Assembly: GCF_000212695.1 (NCBI RefSeq)
Contig: NC_015514.1
Location: 1,178,001-1,242,000, forward strand
Length of the DNA stretch: 64,000 bases
Source: Cellulomonas fimi ATCC 484
Lineage (GTDB): Bacteria > Actinomycetota > Actinomycetes > Actinomycetales > Cellulomonadaceae
Direction of reading: 5' to 3'
The notes under the pieces are model-generated. The model was not told the DNA's origin. It was given only the letters and a program-made list of their open reading frames with translations, and ran no database searches. A program made the translations under genes and the position numbers. This document shows, one piece after another, positions 28,075 through 36,510 of this stretch; position 1 is the stretch's first letter, and each line of letters starts with the position of its first letter.

Positions 28075-28283
28075 CAGGGGTACCTCTTCCCGTACTTCTT
28101 GTGGACGGCCTGCCGGGTGACGCCGAGCGCGTCGGCGATGTGCTGCCAGGGCCAGCCGAGGCGGCGGGCGCGCTCGACGTGCAGCGCCTCGAGCCGGTCG
28201 GCCAGGACACGCAGCGAGCGGACGGCACGCAGGCCCTCGGCGGGGTCCTCGCCGGCGGCGGCGGTCAGGAGCTCTGCGGACAT
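28074..28283 (-). CDS. Small helix-turn-helix regulator
   Basis: 69-aa protein. Residues 40-69 form a helix-turn-helix (RRLGWPWQHIADALGVTRQAVHKKYGKRYP); the first part is an Ala/Leu-rich helix likely used for dimerisation. ATG at 28283 is six bases past a TATGTT -10 box, so the mRNA should be leaderless; an upstream in-frame start would lie inside the promoter. Two perfect inverted repeats overlap the -10 and -35 boxes, the expected place for autorepression. It is coupled to the Clp-N gene, which may control its activity or stability. Confidence 0.85.
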   Translation of the reverse strand: MSAELLTAAAGEDPAEGLRAVRSLRVLADRLEALHVERARRLGWPWQHIADALGVTRQAVHKKYGKRYP

Positions 28284-28284
28284 G

Positions 28285-28330
28285 CCGTCAACATAGGTTG
28301 ACGGACGACGGCATGTCAACCGATGTTGAC
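28285..28330 (-). promoter_or_regulatory. Promoter with twin GTCAAC-N4-GTTGAC operators
   Basis: On the minus strand a consensus TTGACA -35 (28319-28314), an 18-bp spacer and a TATGTT -10 (28295-28290) end six bases before the HTH start. Operator 1 (28285-28304, CCGTCAACCTATGTTGACGG) covers the -10; operator 2 (28315-28330, core GTCAAC-N4-GTTGAC) covers the -35. The centres are 28 bp apart. A dimeric repressor bound at both would block RNA polymerase. Confidence 0.75.
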
Positions 28331-28347
28331 GACGCCTGGCGGCCGCG

Positions 28348-29031
28348 TCAGGCCGGCACGGCGTCGGCGCGCACGAGCACGGGCGCCGCCGGGTCGGCGT
28401 TGTCGACCACGACGGTCGCCCGCCGCGCCGGGTCGACCGACCGCAGGTAGCGCCGCTGGCCCTCGCGGTACCGCGTGTTCGCCGGGTCCTCGGGATCGGC
28501 CGGGCAGCCGTCCCGCACGGCCATCCGCGCGTACGTCACCGCGAACGGCACGTCGAGGAACACCGAGACGTCCCACCACGGCGCGAGCTCGGGGCGGTGC
28601 AGGAAGATGCCGTCGACCAGGAGCACCGCGTCGTCCGGGGCCGTGGCGGGGGCGCCGTCGAGGACGCGGTCGGTCGCGACGTCCCGGACGGCCGTGCGGT
28701 ACCGGCGCGACCCGCCCGCCGCGAACGGCTCGAGGAGCTCGCGGCGCAGCGCGTCGAGGTCGTACGAGTCGAGGTAGAAGCCCTCCGGCGAGGACCGTCC
28801 CCGGGCGTACCGCTCGGCGCGCGGCCGGTGGAAGCCGTCGACCGAGGCCCGCACCACCGTCCGCCCCTGCGCGCGCAGGACCGTCGCGAGCTCGTCGGCG
28901 AGCACGGTCTTGCCCGCGCCGTCGACCCCGTCCACGCCCACGAGCACGGGCCGCCCGGCCGCGGGCGGGACCCGTGCGGCGAGCGCCGCGAGGACGGACG
29001 CGCGGACGGGCGTCGGGATGGGCGTCGGCAC
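28348..29031 (-). CDS. Uridine kinase-like P-loop protein
   Basis: 227-aa P-loop kinase resembling uridine kinase/phosphoribulokinase family members. Walker A is GVDGVDGAGKT (about residues 31-41); SVDGFHRPRAERY and EGFYLDSYDLDALRREL follow, then LLVDGIFLHRPELAPWWD and the lid-type RYREGQRRYLRSVDPARRA. GTG at 29031 is seven bases past a TACGGT box (29044-29039), a leaderless start; the open frame upstream is a shadow. It is transcribed divergently from the DksA/TraR gene. The substrate may be a nucleoside or a sugar phosphate and is not certain. Confidence 0.82.
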   Translation of the reverse strand: MPTPIPTPVRASVLAALAARVPPAAGRPVLVGVDGVDGAGKTVLADELATVLRAQGRTVVRASVDGFHRPRAERYARGRSSPEGFYLDSYDLDALRRELLEPFAAGGSRRYRTAVRDVATDRVLDGAPATAPDDAVLLVDGIFLHRPELAPWWDVSVFLDVPFAVTYARMAVRDGCPADPEDPANTRYREGQRRYLRSVDPARRATVVVDNADPAAPVLVRADAVPA

Positions 29032-29094
29032 GCACGCGACCGTAGCGTGCGGCCCCCGGGGCCGTGCGTGGGTGGCGTGCGAGACGCTGGACGC

Positions 29095-29430
29095 ATGGTG
29101 GACGAGGAGGCCCGCGAGCGGCTGCTCGACGTGCGCGCGGAGGCGGCGCGACGGCTCGCGGCGCTGCGCGACGACCACACGGCGGTCGTGGACGCGTCGC
29201 GCGACAGCAACGCCGACGACGAGCACGACCCCGAGGGGGCGACCATCGCCTTCGAGCGTGCGCAGGTCGACGCGCTCGCCCGGGCCGCCCAGGAGCGGCT
29301 CGCGGAGGTCGATGCGGCCCTCGGCCGGCTCGCGGCGGGCACCTACGGCACGTGCCTCGTCTGCGGGCGGCCGATCGATCCCGCGCGGCTCGCGGTCCGC
29401 CCGACGGCGACGCGCTGCGTCGGCTGCTGA
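29095..29430 (+). CDS. TraR/DksA-type C4 zinc-finger protein
   Basis: 111 aa: a coiled-coil N-terminal part (about residues 1-80, with ATIAFERAQVDALARAAQERLAEVDAALGRL) and a C-terminal zinc finger with CLVC and CVGC as the four ligands. DksA-like proteins reach into the RNA polymerase secondary channel; the acidic coiled-coil tip DSNADDEHDPEG is consistent with this. ATG at 29095 lies six bases after a GACGCT box (29083-29088), so divergent leaderless promoters probably serve this gene and the kinase at 29031. Confidence 0.85.
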   Translation: MVDEEARERLLDVRAEAARRLAALRDDHTAVVDASRDSNADDEHDPEGATIAFERAQVDALARAAQERLAEVDAALGRLAAGTYGTCLVCGRPIDPARLAVRPTATRCVGC

Positions 29431-29610
29431 CGCACCGGGTCCCCGCCGCGCCTCCCAGGATGCTCCGCACGAACGAGGGAACCGGACGAACCGGACGACG
29501 GTCGGGCCGCGCCGCGCGGTACCGTCGCAGGTCGCGCCGGCCGCTCCGCGCGCCGCGACCCCCACCCCGGACCCGATCCGACTCCGACCCCGACCACCGG
29601 AGGACCCCGC

Positions 29611-31164
29611 GTGCGCCTGCGCCCCACCACCGCCCTCGTCCCCGTGGCGGTGCTCGCCCTGACCGCCGCGTGCACGGCCGGGCCTGAGCCCGCACCCGGC
29701 CCGACCGGGCCGACGGCGACGGCGGTCGCCGTCGAGCCCGTCGTGCGGACGGTCGTGCTCGACGGCGAGGAGGTCGAGCTCGAGGTCGGGCCGGTCGCGG
29801 TCCACGGCGACGTCGCGGTGCTGCGGGTCGCCGCACCGACGCAGACCCCGTTCCTCCGGTTCGCGCTCTGGGACGTCTTCGAGAACCTGTCGAGCCCCGG
29901 CCCGAGCGGTGTGCGGCTCGTCGACACCGAGGAGGGGGTGGTCCGGCCGGTCGCGCGCGACGAGCTCGACCGGGCCGTGATGTCCGGCAACAGCACGCCC
30001 GGCGGCCCGGCCACGGACGCCGGCGACGAGGCGGCCGACGGCGACGAGGTCGTGTACGCGGCGTTCGCCGCGCCGGACGCCGGACGCGTCGACGTCATGC
30101 TGCCGCAGGGCGGCTGGGTGGCGGACGTGCCGGTGGTGCCCGCCGACGACGCGGGGGTGCTCACCGTTCCGCCGGAGGAGCTCGCCGAGGGCGGTGTCGC
30201 CGACGCACCCGTCGTCCCGCTCGAGGCCTACACCGAGGTCGTCGGCGGGACCGTCCGCGCACGGCAGACGCCCGAGGCCGTGACGGTGCAGGTCGCGTCC
30301 GACGTGCTGTTCGCGGTCGACTCCGACCTGCTCGGACCGGAGGCGGAGGCGGCGCTCGCGGCGGCCGCGGCGCAGGTGACCGCGTACCCCGGCGGCACGC
30401 TCACGGTCGTCGGGCACACCGACGACGTCGCGGACGACGCCTACAACCTCGACCTGTCGCAGCGACGGGCCGCCACGGTCGCGGCCCGCCTCGCGCAGGT
30501 CGCCGACCTGTCCGGGTTCGACGTGACGGTCGACGCGAAGGGCGAGAGCCAGCCGGCCGTCGCCGGCACCTCCCCGGACGCACGTGCGCTGAACCGTCGC
30601 GTCGAGATCGTGCTCGTGCCGCAGGGGGAGCCCGAGGCCGCCGAGCCCGTGGCCGGCGAGCTGCCCGTGGCGGAGGGGCCGGTCGCGTCCGGCGCCGAGG
30701 GCGTCAGCTACCAGGACGACGACGACACGTTCACCGTGCGGCTGCCGGAGGTCCGCCGCCAGGGCCGGTACCTCGTGGGCGAGCTCGAGGTGACCCACGT
30801 GGCGGGCGACAGCGAGACCATCGACGGGACGCTCGCGAGCGGCGCGTGGGACGCCCGCGGCGAGTTCGACGCGTCGCTGCAGTTCGCCGCGACCAACGTG
30901 ACGCTCCTCGAGGGCGACCGGCGGACGTACGCGCTCGACTACGTCCGTCGGGTCGTCGGCGACCGCGAGATCCGCGAGCCGCTCGCCGACCGGCTCGTGA
31001 ACGTCGTCCCGCTGGGCGGGACCCGGACGGTCACCGTCGTCTGGCCCGACGCGGGCCAGGAGAGCGTCACCGTCGACGTGCCGGTGCACTACGCGACCAC
31101 GGCGAACATCCCGTTCGGCGGCCCGGCGTTCCGGCTCACCGACGTGCCCGTCGTCGACGGCTGA
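29611..31164 (+). CDS. OmpA-family lipoprotein
   Basis: 517 aa. The signal peptide ends in lipobox LTAAC with Cys21 as lipidation site, so the protein should be anchored outside the membrane. A central OmpA-like domain (about residues 225-335) contains VLFAVDSDLL, VVGHTDDVADDAYNLDLSQRRAATV and NRRVEIVL, the peptidoglycan-binding pattern. The flanking N- and C-terminal regions (about 30-220 and 345-517) are beta-rich and not recognised. GGAGG precedes the GTG start by seven bases. The 180-bp gap upstream holds only two tandem GAACCGGAC copies (29479-29496). A role in cell-wall anchoring or sensing is likely. Confidence 0.85.
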   Translation: MRLRPTTALVPVAVLALTAACTAGPEPAPGPTGPTATAVAVEPVVRTVVLDGEEVELEVGPVAVHGDVAVLRVAAPTQTPFLRFALWDVFENLSSPGPSGVRLVDTEEGVVRPVARDELDRAVMSGNSTPGGPATDAGDEAADGDEVVYAAFAAPDAGRVDVMLPQGGWVADVPVVPADDAGVLTVPPEELAEGGVADAPVVPLEAYTEVVGGTVRARQTPEAVTVQVASDVLFAVDSDLLGPEAEAALAAAAAQVTAYPGGTLTVVGHTDDVADDAYNLDLSQRRAATVAARLAQVADLSGFDVTVDAKGESQPAVAGTSPDARALNRRVEIVLVPQGEPEAAEPVAGELPVAEGPVASGAEGVSYQDDDDTFTVRLPEVRRQGRYLVGELEVTHVAGDSETIDGTLASGAWDARGEFDASLQFAATNVTLLEGDRRTYALDYVRRVVGDREIREPLADRLVNVVPLGGTRTVTVVWPDAGQESVTVDVPVHYATTANIPFGGPAFRLTDVPVVDG

Positions 31165-31190
31165 CCGGCGTCGGTGACGTCGCGCACACC

Positions 31191-31214
31191 ACATCTCTCG
31201 ATGTGAAGATATCT
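31191..31214. promoter_or_regulatory. Palindromic operator upstream of sucC
   Basis: An imperfect 11-2-11 palindrome (core TCTCGATGTGAAGA) with the same layout as the one before icd at 41210-41233. It overlaps the -35 position relative to a TACGAT -10 box at 31227-31232, 66 bp upstream of the sucC start. Confidence 0.45.
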
Positions 31215-31297
31215 CCGCCCGGCGGCTACGATCGTCGACGGCGCTGCGGCCGGACCGAGGTCGCGCAGGCCGGTCGGACGAGAGGAACTGGACCACA

Positions 31298-32479
31298 GTG
31301 GACCTGTTCGAGTACCAGGCACGTGACATCTTCGAGAAGCACGGCGTGCCCGTGCTCGGCGGCATCGTCGCCACGACCCCCGACGAGGCCCGCGAGGCCG
31401 CGACCCGCCTGCTGCCCGCCGAGGGCGGCGTCGTGGTCGTCAAGGCCCAGGTGAAGACCGGTGGCCGCGGCAAGGCCGGCGGCGTCAAGCTCGCCCGGTC
31501 CGCCGACGAGGCGGCTGAGAAGGCCGGCGAGATCCTCGGCATGGACATCAAGGGACACACGGTCCACCGCGTGATGATCGCGGCGGGCGCGAAGATCGCG
31601 CAGGAGTTCTACTTCTCGCTGCTGCTGGACCGCGCCGAGCGCCGCTACCTCGCGATGGCGTCCGTCGAGGGCGGCATGGAGATCGAGCAGCTCGCGGTCG
31701 AGCGCCCCGAGGCGCTCGCCAGGGTCGCGGTCGACCCGCGCACCGGCATCGACCAGGCGAAGGCCGACGAGATCGTCGCCGCCGCGGGCTTCGCGCCCGA
31801 GATCGCGGGCGAGGTCGCGGACGTCCTGCAGAAGCTCTGGCTCGTCTACCGTGACGAGGACGCCACGCTCGTCGAGGTCAACCCGCTGGTCCTCACGGAG
31901 GACGGCGAGGTCGTCGCGCTCGACGGCAAGGTCACCCTCGACGCCAACGCGGACTTCCGGCACGCCGACCACGAGGCGCTCGAGGACAAGGCCGCCGCCG
32001 ACCCGCTCGAGGCGCGCGCCAAGGAGAAGGACCTCAACTACGTCAAGCTCGACGGCGAGGTCGGCATCATCGGCAACGGCGCGGGGCTCGTCATGAGCAC
32101 GCTCGACGTCGTGGCGTACGCGGGCGAGGCGCACGGCGGCGTCAAGCCCGCCAACTTCCTCGACATCGGCGGCGGCGCCTCCGCGGAGGTCATGGCCGCG
32201 GGCCTCGACATCATCCTCACGGACCCGCAGGTCAAGTCGGTGTTCGTCAACGTCTTCGGCGGCATCACCGCGTGCGACGCGGTCGCGAACGGCATCGTCG
32301 CGGCGCTCGAGATCCTCGGTGACGAGGCGTCGAAGCCGCTGGTCGTGCGCCTCGACGGCAACAACGTGCTGGAGGGCCGCCGCATCCTCGCGGACGCGGG
32401 CCACCCGCTCGTCACGCTCGCCGACACCATGGACGGCGGCGCCGACGAGGCCGCCCGCCTGGCGCACGCCGCCGCCTGA
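31298..32479 (+). CDS. sucC: Succinate-CoA ligase, beta subunit
   Basis: Beta subunit of the TCA-cycle enzyme that makes succinate and a nucleoside triphosphate from succinyl-CoA. The 393-aa protein starts [19 protein letters not shown] and has the ATP-grasp domain with [20 protein letters not shown] (about residues 45-64) and the C-terminal ligase domain with [13 protein letters not shown] and [17 protein letters not shown]. It begins at GTG 31298; an AGAGGAA stretch lies about ten bases upstream. sucD follows after 35 bases, and the pair should form one operon under the palindrome-containing promoter. Confidence 0.97.
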   Translation: MDLFEYQARDIFEKHGVPVLGGIVATTPDEAREAATRLLPAEGGVVVVKAQVKTGGRGKAGGVKLARSADEAAEKAGEILGMDIKGHTVHRVMIAAGAKIAQEFYFSLLLDRAERRYLAMASVEGGMEIEQLAVERPEALARVAVDPRTGIDQAKADEIVAAAGFAPEIAGEVADVLQKLWLVYRDEDATLVEVNPLVLTEDGEVVALDGKVTLDANADFRHADHEALEDKAAADPLEARAKEKDLNYVKLDGEVGIIGNGAGLVMSTLDVVAYAGEAHGGVKPANFLDIGGGASAEVMAAGLDIILTDPQVKSVFVNVFGGITACDAVANGIVAALEILGDEASKPLVVRLDGNNVLEGRRILADAGHPLVTLADTMDGGADEAARLAHAAA

Positions 32480-32514
32480 GACCCGCCTCGAGAAGCAGAG
32501 AGAAGCAGACAGAC

Positions 32515-33396
32515 ATGGCGATCTTCCTCACCGAGGCGTCCAAGGTCATCGTCCAGGGCATGACCGGCTCCGAGGGCACCAAGCACACGACGCGCATGCT
32601 CGCGTCCGGCACGAACGTCGTCGGCGGCGTGAACCCGCGCAAGGCCGGGACGACCCAGTCGTTCGGCGACGTCGACGTCCCCGTGTTCGGCTCGGTGGCC
32701 GAGGCCATCGAGAAGACCGGCGCGGACGTGTCCGTGATCTTCGTGCCGCCCGCGCACACCAAGGGCGCGGTCGTCGAGGCCGTCGACGCGGGCATCCCGC
32801 TCGTGGTCATCATCACCGAGGGCGTGCCGGTGGCCGACACCGCGGAGTTCTTCTCCTACGCGCAGGCCAAGGGCGTTCGGCTCGTCGGCCCGAACTGCCC
32901 CGGTCTCATCAGCCCCGGGAAGTCGAACGTCGGCATCATCCCGGCGGACATCACCGGCCCGGGCCGCGTGGGCCTCGTGTCGAAGTCCGGCACGCTGACC
33001 TACCAGATGATGTACGAGCTGCGGGACTTCGGGTTCTCGACGGCCATCGGCATCGGCGGCGACCCGATCATCGGCACCACGCACATCGACGCGCTCGCGG
33101 CGTTCGAGGCGGACCCCGAGACCGAGGTCATCGTCATGATCGGCGAGATCGGCGGCGACGCCGAGGAGCGGGCCGCGGCCTACATCCGCGAGCACGTCAC
33201 GAAGCCGGTCGTCGGGTACGTCGCGGGCTTCACCGCCCCCGAGGGCAAGACGATGGGCCACGCTGGCGCGATCGTGTCCGGCTCGTCGGGCACGGCGCAG
33301 GCCAAGAAGGAGGCGCTCGAGGCCGCGGGTGTGAAGGTCGGCAAGACGCCGTCCGAGACGGCCGCCCTCGCGCGCGAGCTGCTGACGCGCGCCTGA
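32515..33396 (+). CDS. sucD: Succinate-CoA ligase, alpha subunit
   Basis: 293-aa CoA-binding subunit partnering SucC. It has the CoA-binding Rossmann fold ([15 protein letters not shown]), the phosphohistidine loop [19 protein letters not shown] with the catalytic His near residue 246, and [19 protein letters not shown]. The intergenic region to sucC carries a tandem 10-bp repeat AGAAGCAGAG/AGAAGCAGAC (32491-32510) that supplies a purine-rich ribosome site. Confidence 0.97.
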   Translation: MAIFLTEASKVIVQGMTGSEGTKHTTRMLASGTNVVGGVNPRKAGTTQSFGDVDVPVFGSVAEAIEKTGADVSVIFVPPAHTKGAVVEAVDAGIPLVVIITEGVPVADTAEFFSYAQAKGVRLVGPNCPGLISPGKSNVGIIPADITGPGRVGLVSKSGTLTYQMMYELRDFGFSTAIGIGGDPIIGTTHIDALAAFEADPETEVIVMIGEIGGDAEERAAAYIREHVTKPVVGYVAGFTAPEGKTMGHAGAIVSGSSGTAQAKKEALEAAGVKVGKTPSETAALARELLTRA

Positions 33397-33440
33397 CGCC
33401 CGCCTGACGCCGTCCGCTCGCCCCCGTCCCGCACGGGCCT

Positions 33441-33485
33441 CGTGGTCGCCGCCGCACCTGCCCCGCAGGAGCAGCGGCGACCACG
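33441..33485 (+). terminator. Terminator of sucCD
   Basis: CGTGGTCGCCGC (33441-33452) pairs perfectly with GCGGCGACCACG (33474-33485); the loop contains a nested CCTGC/GCAGG stem (33457-33469). It lies 44 bases past sucD. Confidence 0.6.
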
Positions 33486-33572
33486 GTCGTCCGGGGACGT
33501 GACGCACCCGGTGTCCCGACTCGCCGGGGCCAGGTGCCCGCGGGTCCGTCCGGCTGCGGCGACGATGTCCGG

Positions 33573-34850
33573 ATGAGCGCCGCAGGACCGCCCACGGGCC
33601 GGCCGCCCGTGCTGACCCGCACGGGCCGCACGGGTGCACCCGCCGACCGCCGCCGGTCCGCGTTCTTCACGAGCGCGCTCGACGGCGCACCGCACTGGGC
33701 GACCGGTGCGCTGTGCGCGCTGCAGGCCGCGGTCCTCTCGCTCGCGGCCCTGACGCTGCCCGCCGTCGCCGCGTTCGTCGCGACGTCCGCCGACCCGAGC
33801 AACGACGGCGTCGGCTGGACCCAGGCGGTCCGCGTCGGTGGGGCGCTGTGGCTGCTCGGGCACGGGACGCCGGTCGTCGTCGCGGGCACGCCCGTCACGC
33901 TCGTGCCGCTCGGGCTGACGGCGCTCGCGGTGTTCACCTGCTACGCGTCCGCGCGCCGGTCGGGCGTCGCGCGCTGGTCCGGGTACGCCGCGGCGGTGGG
34001 CGCCTACCTCCTGGTCGCCGTCGTCGTCGCGGCCCTGCACGGCGGTGGCGCGGGCACGGTCCTGCGGACCGCCGTCGGCGCGCTGCTCGTCGCGGGTGCG
34101 GGACTCGGTGCCGGGCTGCTGCGGCGCCCGGGGGCGCCGTCGGGACGCGAGCTCACGCGGCCCGCGTGGTCGCGCGTCGCGCCGTTCGCCCGGGTCGGCG
34201 CCGCGGCGGGACTGCTCGCGACCGCCCTGCTCCTTGCCGTGGCCGCACTGCTGGTCGCCGTGTGGGTGCTCGCCGGGCGGGCCACCGTCGCCGACGTGGT
34301 GCGCGGGCTCAGCCTCGACGTCGTCGGCGGCGTGGTCCTCGCGGTGGCCGAGCTGGCGTTCCTGCCGAACCTCGTCGTCTGGGCGCTCGCGTGGCTGGCC
34401 GGGCCCGGGTTCGCGGTGGGGCTCGGCAGCCGGTTCGCCCCGGCCGAGGTCACGACCACCCCGCTGCCGGCCGTCCCGCTGCTCGGCGCGCTGCCGTCCG
34501 CCGACGCGGTCGGCCCGACGTCGGTGGCCGCGCCCGTGGTGCTCGTGCTCGTGGGTCTCGTCGCCGGCGTCTACGTGCACCGGCGGCTGCGTGCCGAACG
34601 GGCGTGGCACGCGGCCGCGACGTGCGGCGTGCTCGCCGTGAGCGCGGGGGCGCTGGTCGCCCTGCTCGTGTCCGCGGCGAGCGGCGCCGCGGGGCCGGGG
34701 CGGATGGCGTCCGTGGGAGCGCACGGGTGGGCGGTCGGCGGGACCGTCGCCCTCGGTGTCCTGCTGGGGAGCCTGCTCGTGGTCCTGCCCGGCGACGCGC
34801 TGCTGCGCGCCGAGCTGCGGCGCGTGCTCCGCGTGCGCTCCCGGGACTGA
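33573..34850 (+). CDS. DUF6350 polytopic membrane protein
   Basis: 425 aa with about ten hydrophobic segments and short loops. Position between sucD and purN and overall pattern (SALDGAPHWATGAL...; LPNLVVWALAWLAGPGFAVGLGSRFAP; final VVLPGDALLRAEL) fit DUF6350, a conserved actinobacterial membrane family of unknown function, sometimes labelled cell-division-related. ATG at 33573 lies six bases after GACGAT (33561-33566): leaderless. The upstream frame extension is not supported. Confidence 0.82.
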   Translation: MSAAGPPTGRPPVLTRTGRTGAPADRRRSAFFTSALDGAPHWATGALCALQAAVLSLAALTLPAVAAFVATSADPSNDGVGWTQAVRVGGALWLLGHGTPVVVAGTPVTLVPLGLTALAVFTCYASARRSGVARWSGYAAAVGAYLLVAVVVAALHGGGAGTVLRTAVGALLVAGAGLGAGLLRRPGAPSGRELTRPAWSRVAPFARVGAAAGLLATALLLAVAALLVAVWVLAGRATVADVVRGLSLDVVGGVVLAVAELAFLPNLVVWALAWLAGPGFAVGLGSRFAPAEVTTTPLPAVPLLGALPSADAVGPTSVAAPVVLVLVGLVAGVYVHRRLRAERAWHAAATCGVLAVSAGALVALLVSAASGAAGPGRMASVGAHGWAVGGTVALGVLLGSLLVVLPGDALLRAELRRVLRVRSRD

Positions 34851-34913
34851 CCGGCCGCCGCCGTCGCCGGCGTCGAGCTCGGTCCGTGCGCGACGCCGAG
34901 CCGGCGCGTCGGC

Positions 34914-35465
34914 TCAGCTGTTCGCGCGCTCGCGCAGCGAGTCCTGCAGGTCGACGAGGCCCTTCTGGTACGCCTGCTCGCACGCCCGCGTCGCCGTGAC
35001 GGTCAGCGCCCCCGCCATGCACTCCTGACGCTCCACCTCGACCGACCACGCGAGCAGGCGACCCACCGAGCCGAACGACCAGAGCGCCGACAGCACGACG
35101 AGAGCCGCCACGACGCCCGGCAGCATGCCGCGCGCCCGGGCACGCACCGCCCCGACCAGCGTGCGGATCCCCATCACCAGCGCGGCGAGCGCGAACACCG
35201 TCGCCGCGGCCTGCCACGGCAGGGGGAGCGTCGCGACGAGCACCGACGACAGCAGCAGGATGCCGACGAGACGCGCGCGCTCCGCCGTCCTGACGACGCC
35301 GTCGGGGTCCGGGGCGCCGTCGGTCGACCGGCGGTCCGCCTCGGTGGGCACCGTGACCGCGGGGCGCGGTGCGGGCGCCGGCTCCGGGCGCCCCGGTGCC
35401 GGCGCGGCCGGGGTGTCGTCCTGCGTGCGCGGGCGGTCCTCCGGCGGGGCGTACGGGTTGCTCAC
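34914..35465 (-). CDS. Proline-rich N-terminus membrane protein
   Basis: 183 aa. The first 60 residues are Pro/Ala-rich and start SNPYAPPEDRP, a common opening in actinobacterial membrane proteins of unknown function. Three hydrophobic segments follow (about residues 66-82, 85-103 and 113-133), and the C-terminal region has two Cys (in RQECMAGAL and TRACEQAYQ) that could form an extracytoplasmic disulfide. GTG at 35465 is six bases past GACAAT (minus strand 35477-35472): leaderless. The ORF could start at 35483, but that codon is inside the -10 region. Family unknown. Confidence 0.8.
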   Translation of the reverse strand: MSNPYAPPEDRPRTQDDTPAAPAPGRPEPAPAPRPAVTVPTEADRRSTDGAPDPDGVVRTAERARLVGILLLSSVLVATLPLPWQAAATVFALAALVMGIRTLVGAVRARARGMLPGVVAALVVLSALWSFGSVGRLLAWSVEVERQECMAGALTVTATRACEQAYQKGLVDLQDSLRERANS

Positions 35466-35640
35466 CGCGCCATTGTCCCGCACCGCGCGGCGGCGGCGCC
35501 CGCGCCGACCACGCGAGCCCGACCCGTGCGCGCGGCGCGTCGTCGCCCGCCACGACCACGCCCGTCACGAGCACGCCTACCGCGACCACGCCCGCGGCAC
35601 ACGGTCCGGCGGTCGGCGCGCCGCGGGTAGGGTCGGCGCC

Positions 35641-36321
35641 GTGACTCCCGGCGCACCCGAGACCTCCGCCCGCCCCGGCCCGGCCGACGACCGACCGGCC
35701 ACCCGGGCGTCCGGCCGCATCGTCGTGCTCGTGTCCGGCACAGGGTCCAACCTCGCGGCCCTGCTCGCCGCCCACGACGACCCCGCGTTCGGCGGGCGGG
35801 TCGTGGGCGTGGTGTCGGACCGGCCCGGGATCCGCGCGCTCGACATCGCGCGCGACGCGGGCGTGCCGACCGCCGTCGTGTCGCTCAAGGACTTCCCGGA
35901 CCGCGCCGCGTGGGACGTCGCCATGGCCGAGGCGATGGCCGTGTTCTCGCCCGACCTCGTGGTCCACGCGGGGTTCATGAAGATCCTCGGCGCCCCGTCG
36001 CTGCAGCGGTTCGGCGGGCGGATGGTCAACACCCACCCCGCGCTGCTGCCGTCGTTCCCCGGTGCGCACGGCGTGCGCGACGCCCTCGCGTACGGCGTCA
36101 AGGTCACGGGCTGCAGCGTCATCGTCATCGACGCGGGCGTGGACAGCGGCCCGATCCTCGCGCAGGAGGCCGTGCCGGTGCTGCCGGGCGACGACGAGGC
36201 CACGCTGCACGAGCGGATCAAGGTCGTCGAGCGCCGGCTGCTCGTGGACTGCGTCGGGCGCATCGTGCGCGAGGGGCTGCACGTCGAGGGACGCACCGCC
36301 GTCATCGGACCGCCCGCCTGA
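35641..36321 (+). CDS. purN: Phosphoribosylglycinamide formyltransferase
   Basis: Uses 10-formyl-THF to formylate GAR in purine synthesis. 226 aa; the fold starts after a 25-residue extension with RIVVLVSGTGSNLAALL. The catalytic triad region is present: NTHPALLPSFPGAHGVRDAL (Asn and His) and DAGVDSGPILAQ (Asp). GTG at 35641 follows TAGGGT (35628-35633) by seven bases and is probably leaderless. purH is downstream, but a riboswitch and promoter intervene. Confidence 0.96.
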   Translation: MTPGAPETSARPGPADDRPATRASGRIVVLVSGTGSNLAALLAAHDDPAFGGRVVGVVSDRPGIRALDIARDAGVPTAVVSLKDFPDRAAWDVAMAEAMAVFSPDLVVHAGFMKILGAPSLQRFGGRMVNTHPALLPSFPGAHGVRDALAYGVKVTGCSVIVIDAGVDSGPILAQEAVPVLPGDDEATLHERIKVVERRLLVDCVGRIVREGLHVEGRTAVIGPPA

Positions 36322-36380
36322 CACCGGCCGCGACCCGCGTCGCGGGGCACCGGAGGAGCCCGTGCACGGGGTCGACCGGA

Positions 36381-36475
36381 TAGACTCGGCCGCGGTCGTG
36401 ACTGGCGCAGGTGGGTGCAACCACCGGGGAGCGGCCGCAGTGCCCCCGCCGAGCACCGCCCGCCTGGGTGCCTGG
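36381..36475 (+). promoter_or_regulatory. ZTP riboswitch (pfl motif) of purH, with promoter -10
   Basis: TAGACT (36381-36386) is a good -10 box. The RNA that follows has the full conserved ZTP core: GACTGGCG (36400-36407), GGTGGG (36410-36415), ACCACCGGGGAGCG (36420-36433) and CGCCTGGGT (36461-36469). The final conserved position reads GGGT rather than the usual GGGC. It lies directly before purH, whose substrate AICAR (ZMP) is the precursor of ZTP, so induction on 10-formyl-THF shortage is expected. Confidence 0.93.
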
Positions 36476-36510
36476 GTCCCTCGACCGACCCACCCCTCCG
36501 GGAGCTGCCG

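Noticed and set aside
29479..29496. Tandem GAACCGGAC as an ECF sigma factor -35 site for the OmpA lipoprotein
   Set aside because: No matching -10 at the proper distance was visible; two short copies can occur by chance in such GC-rich DNA.
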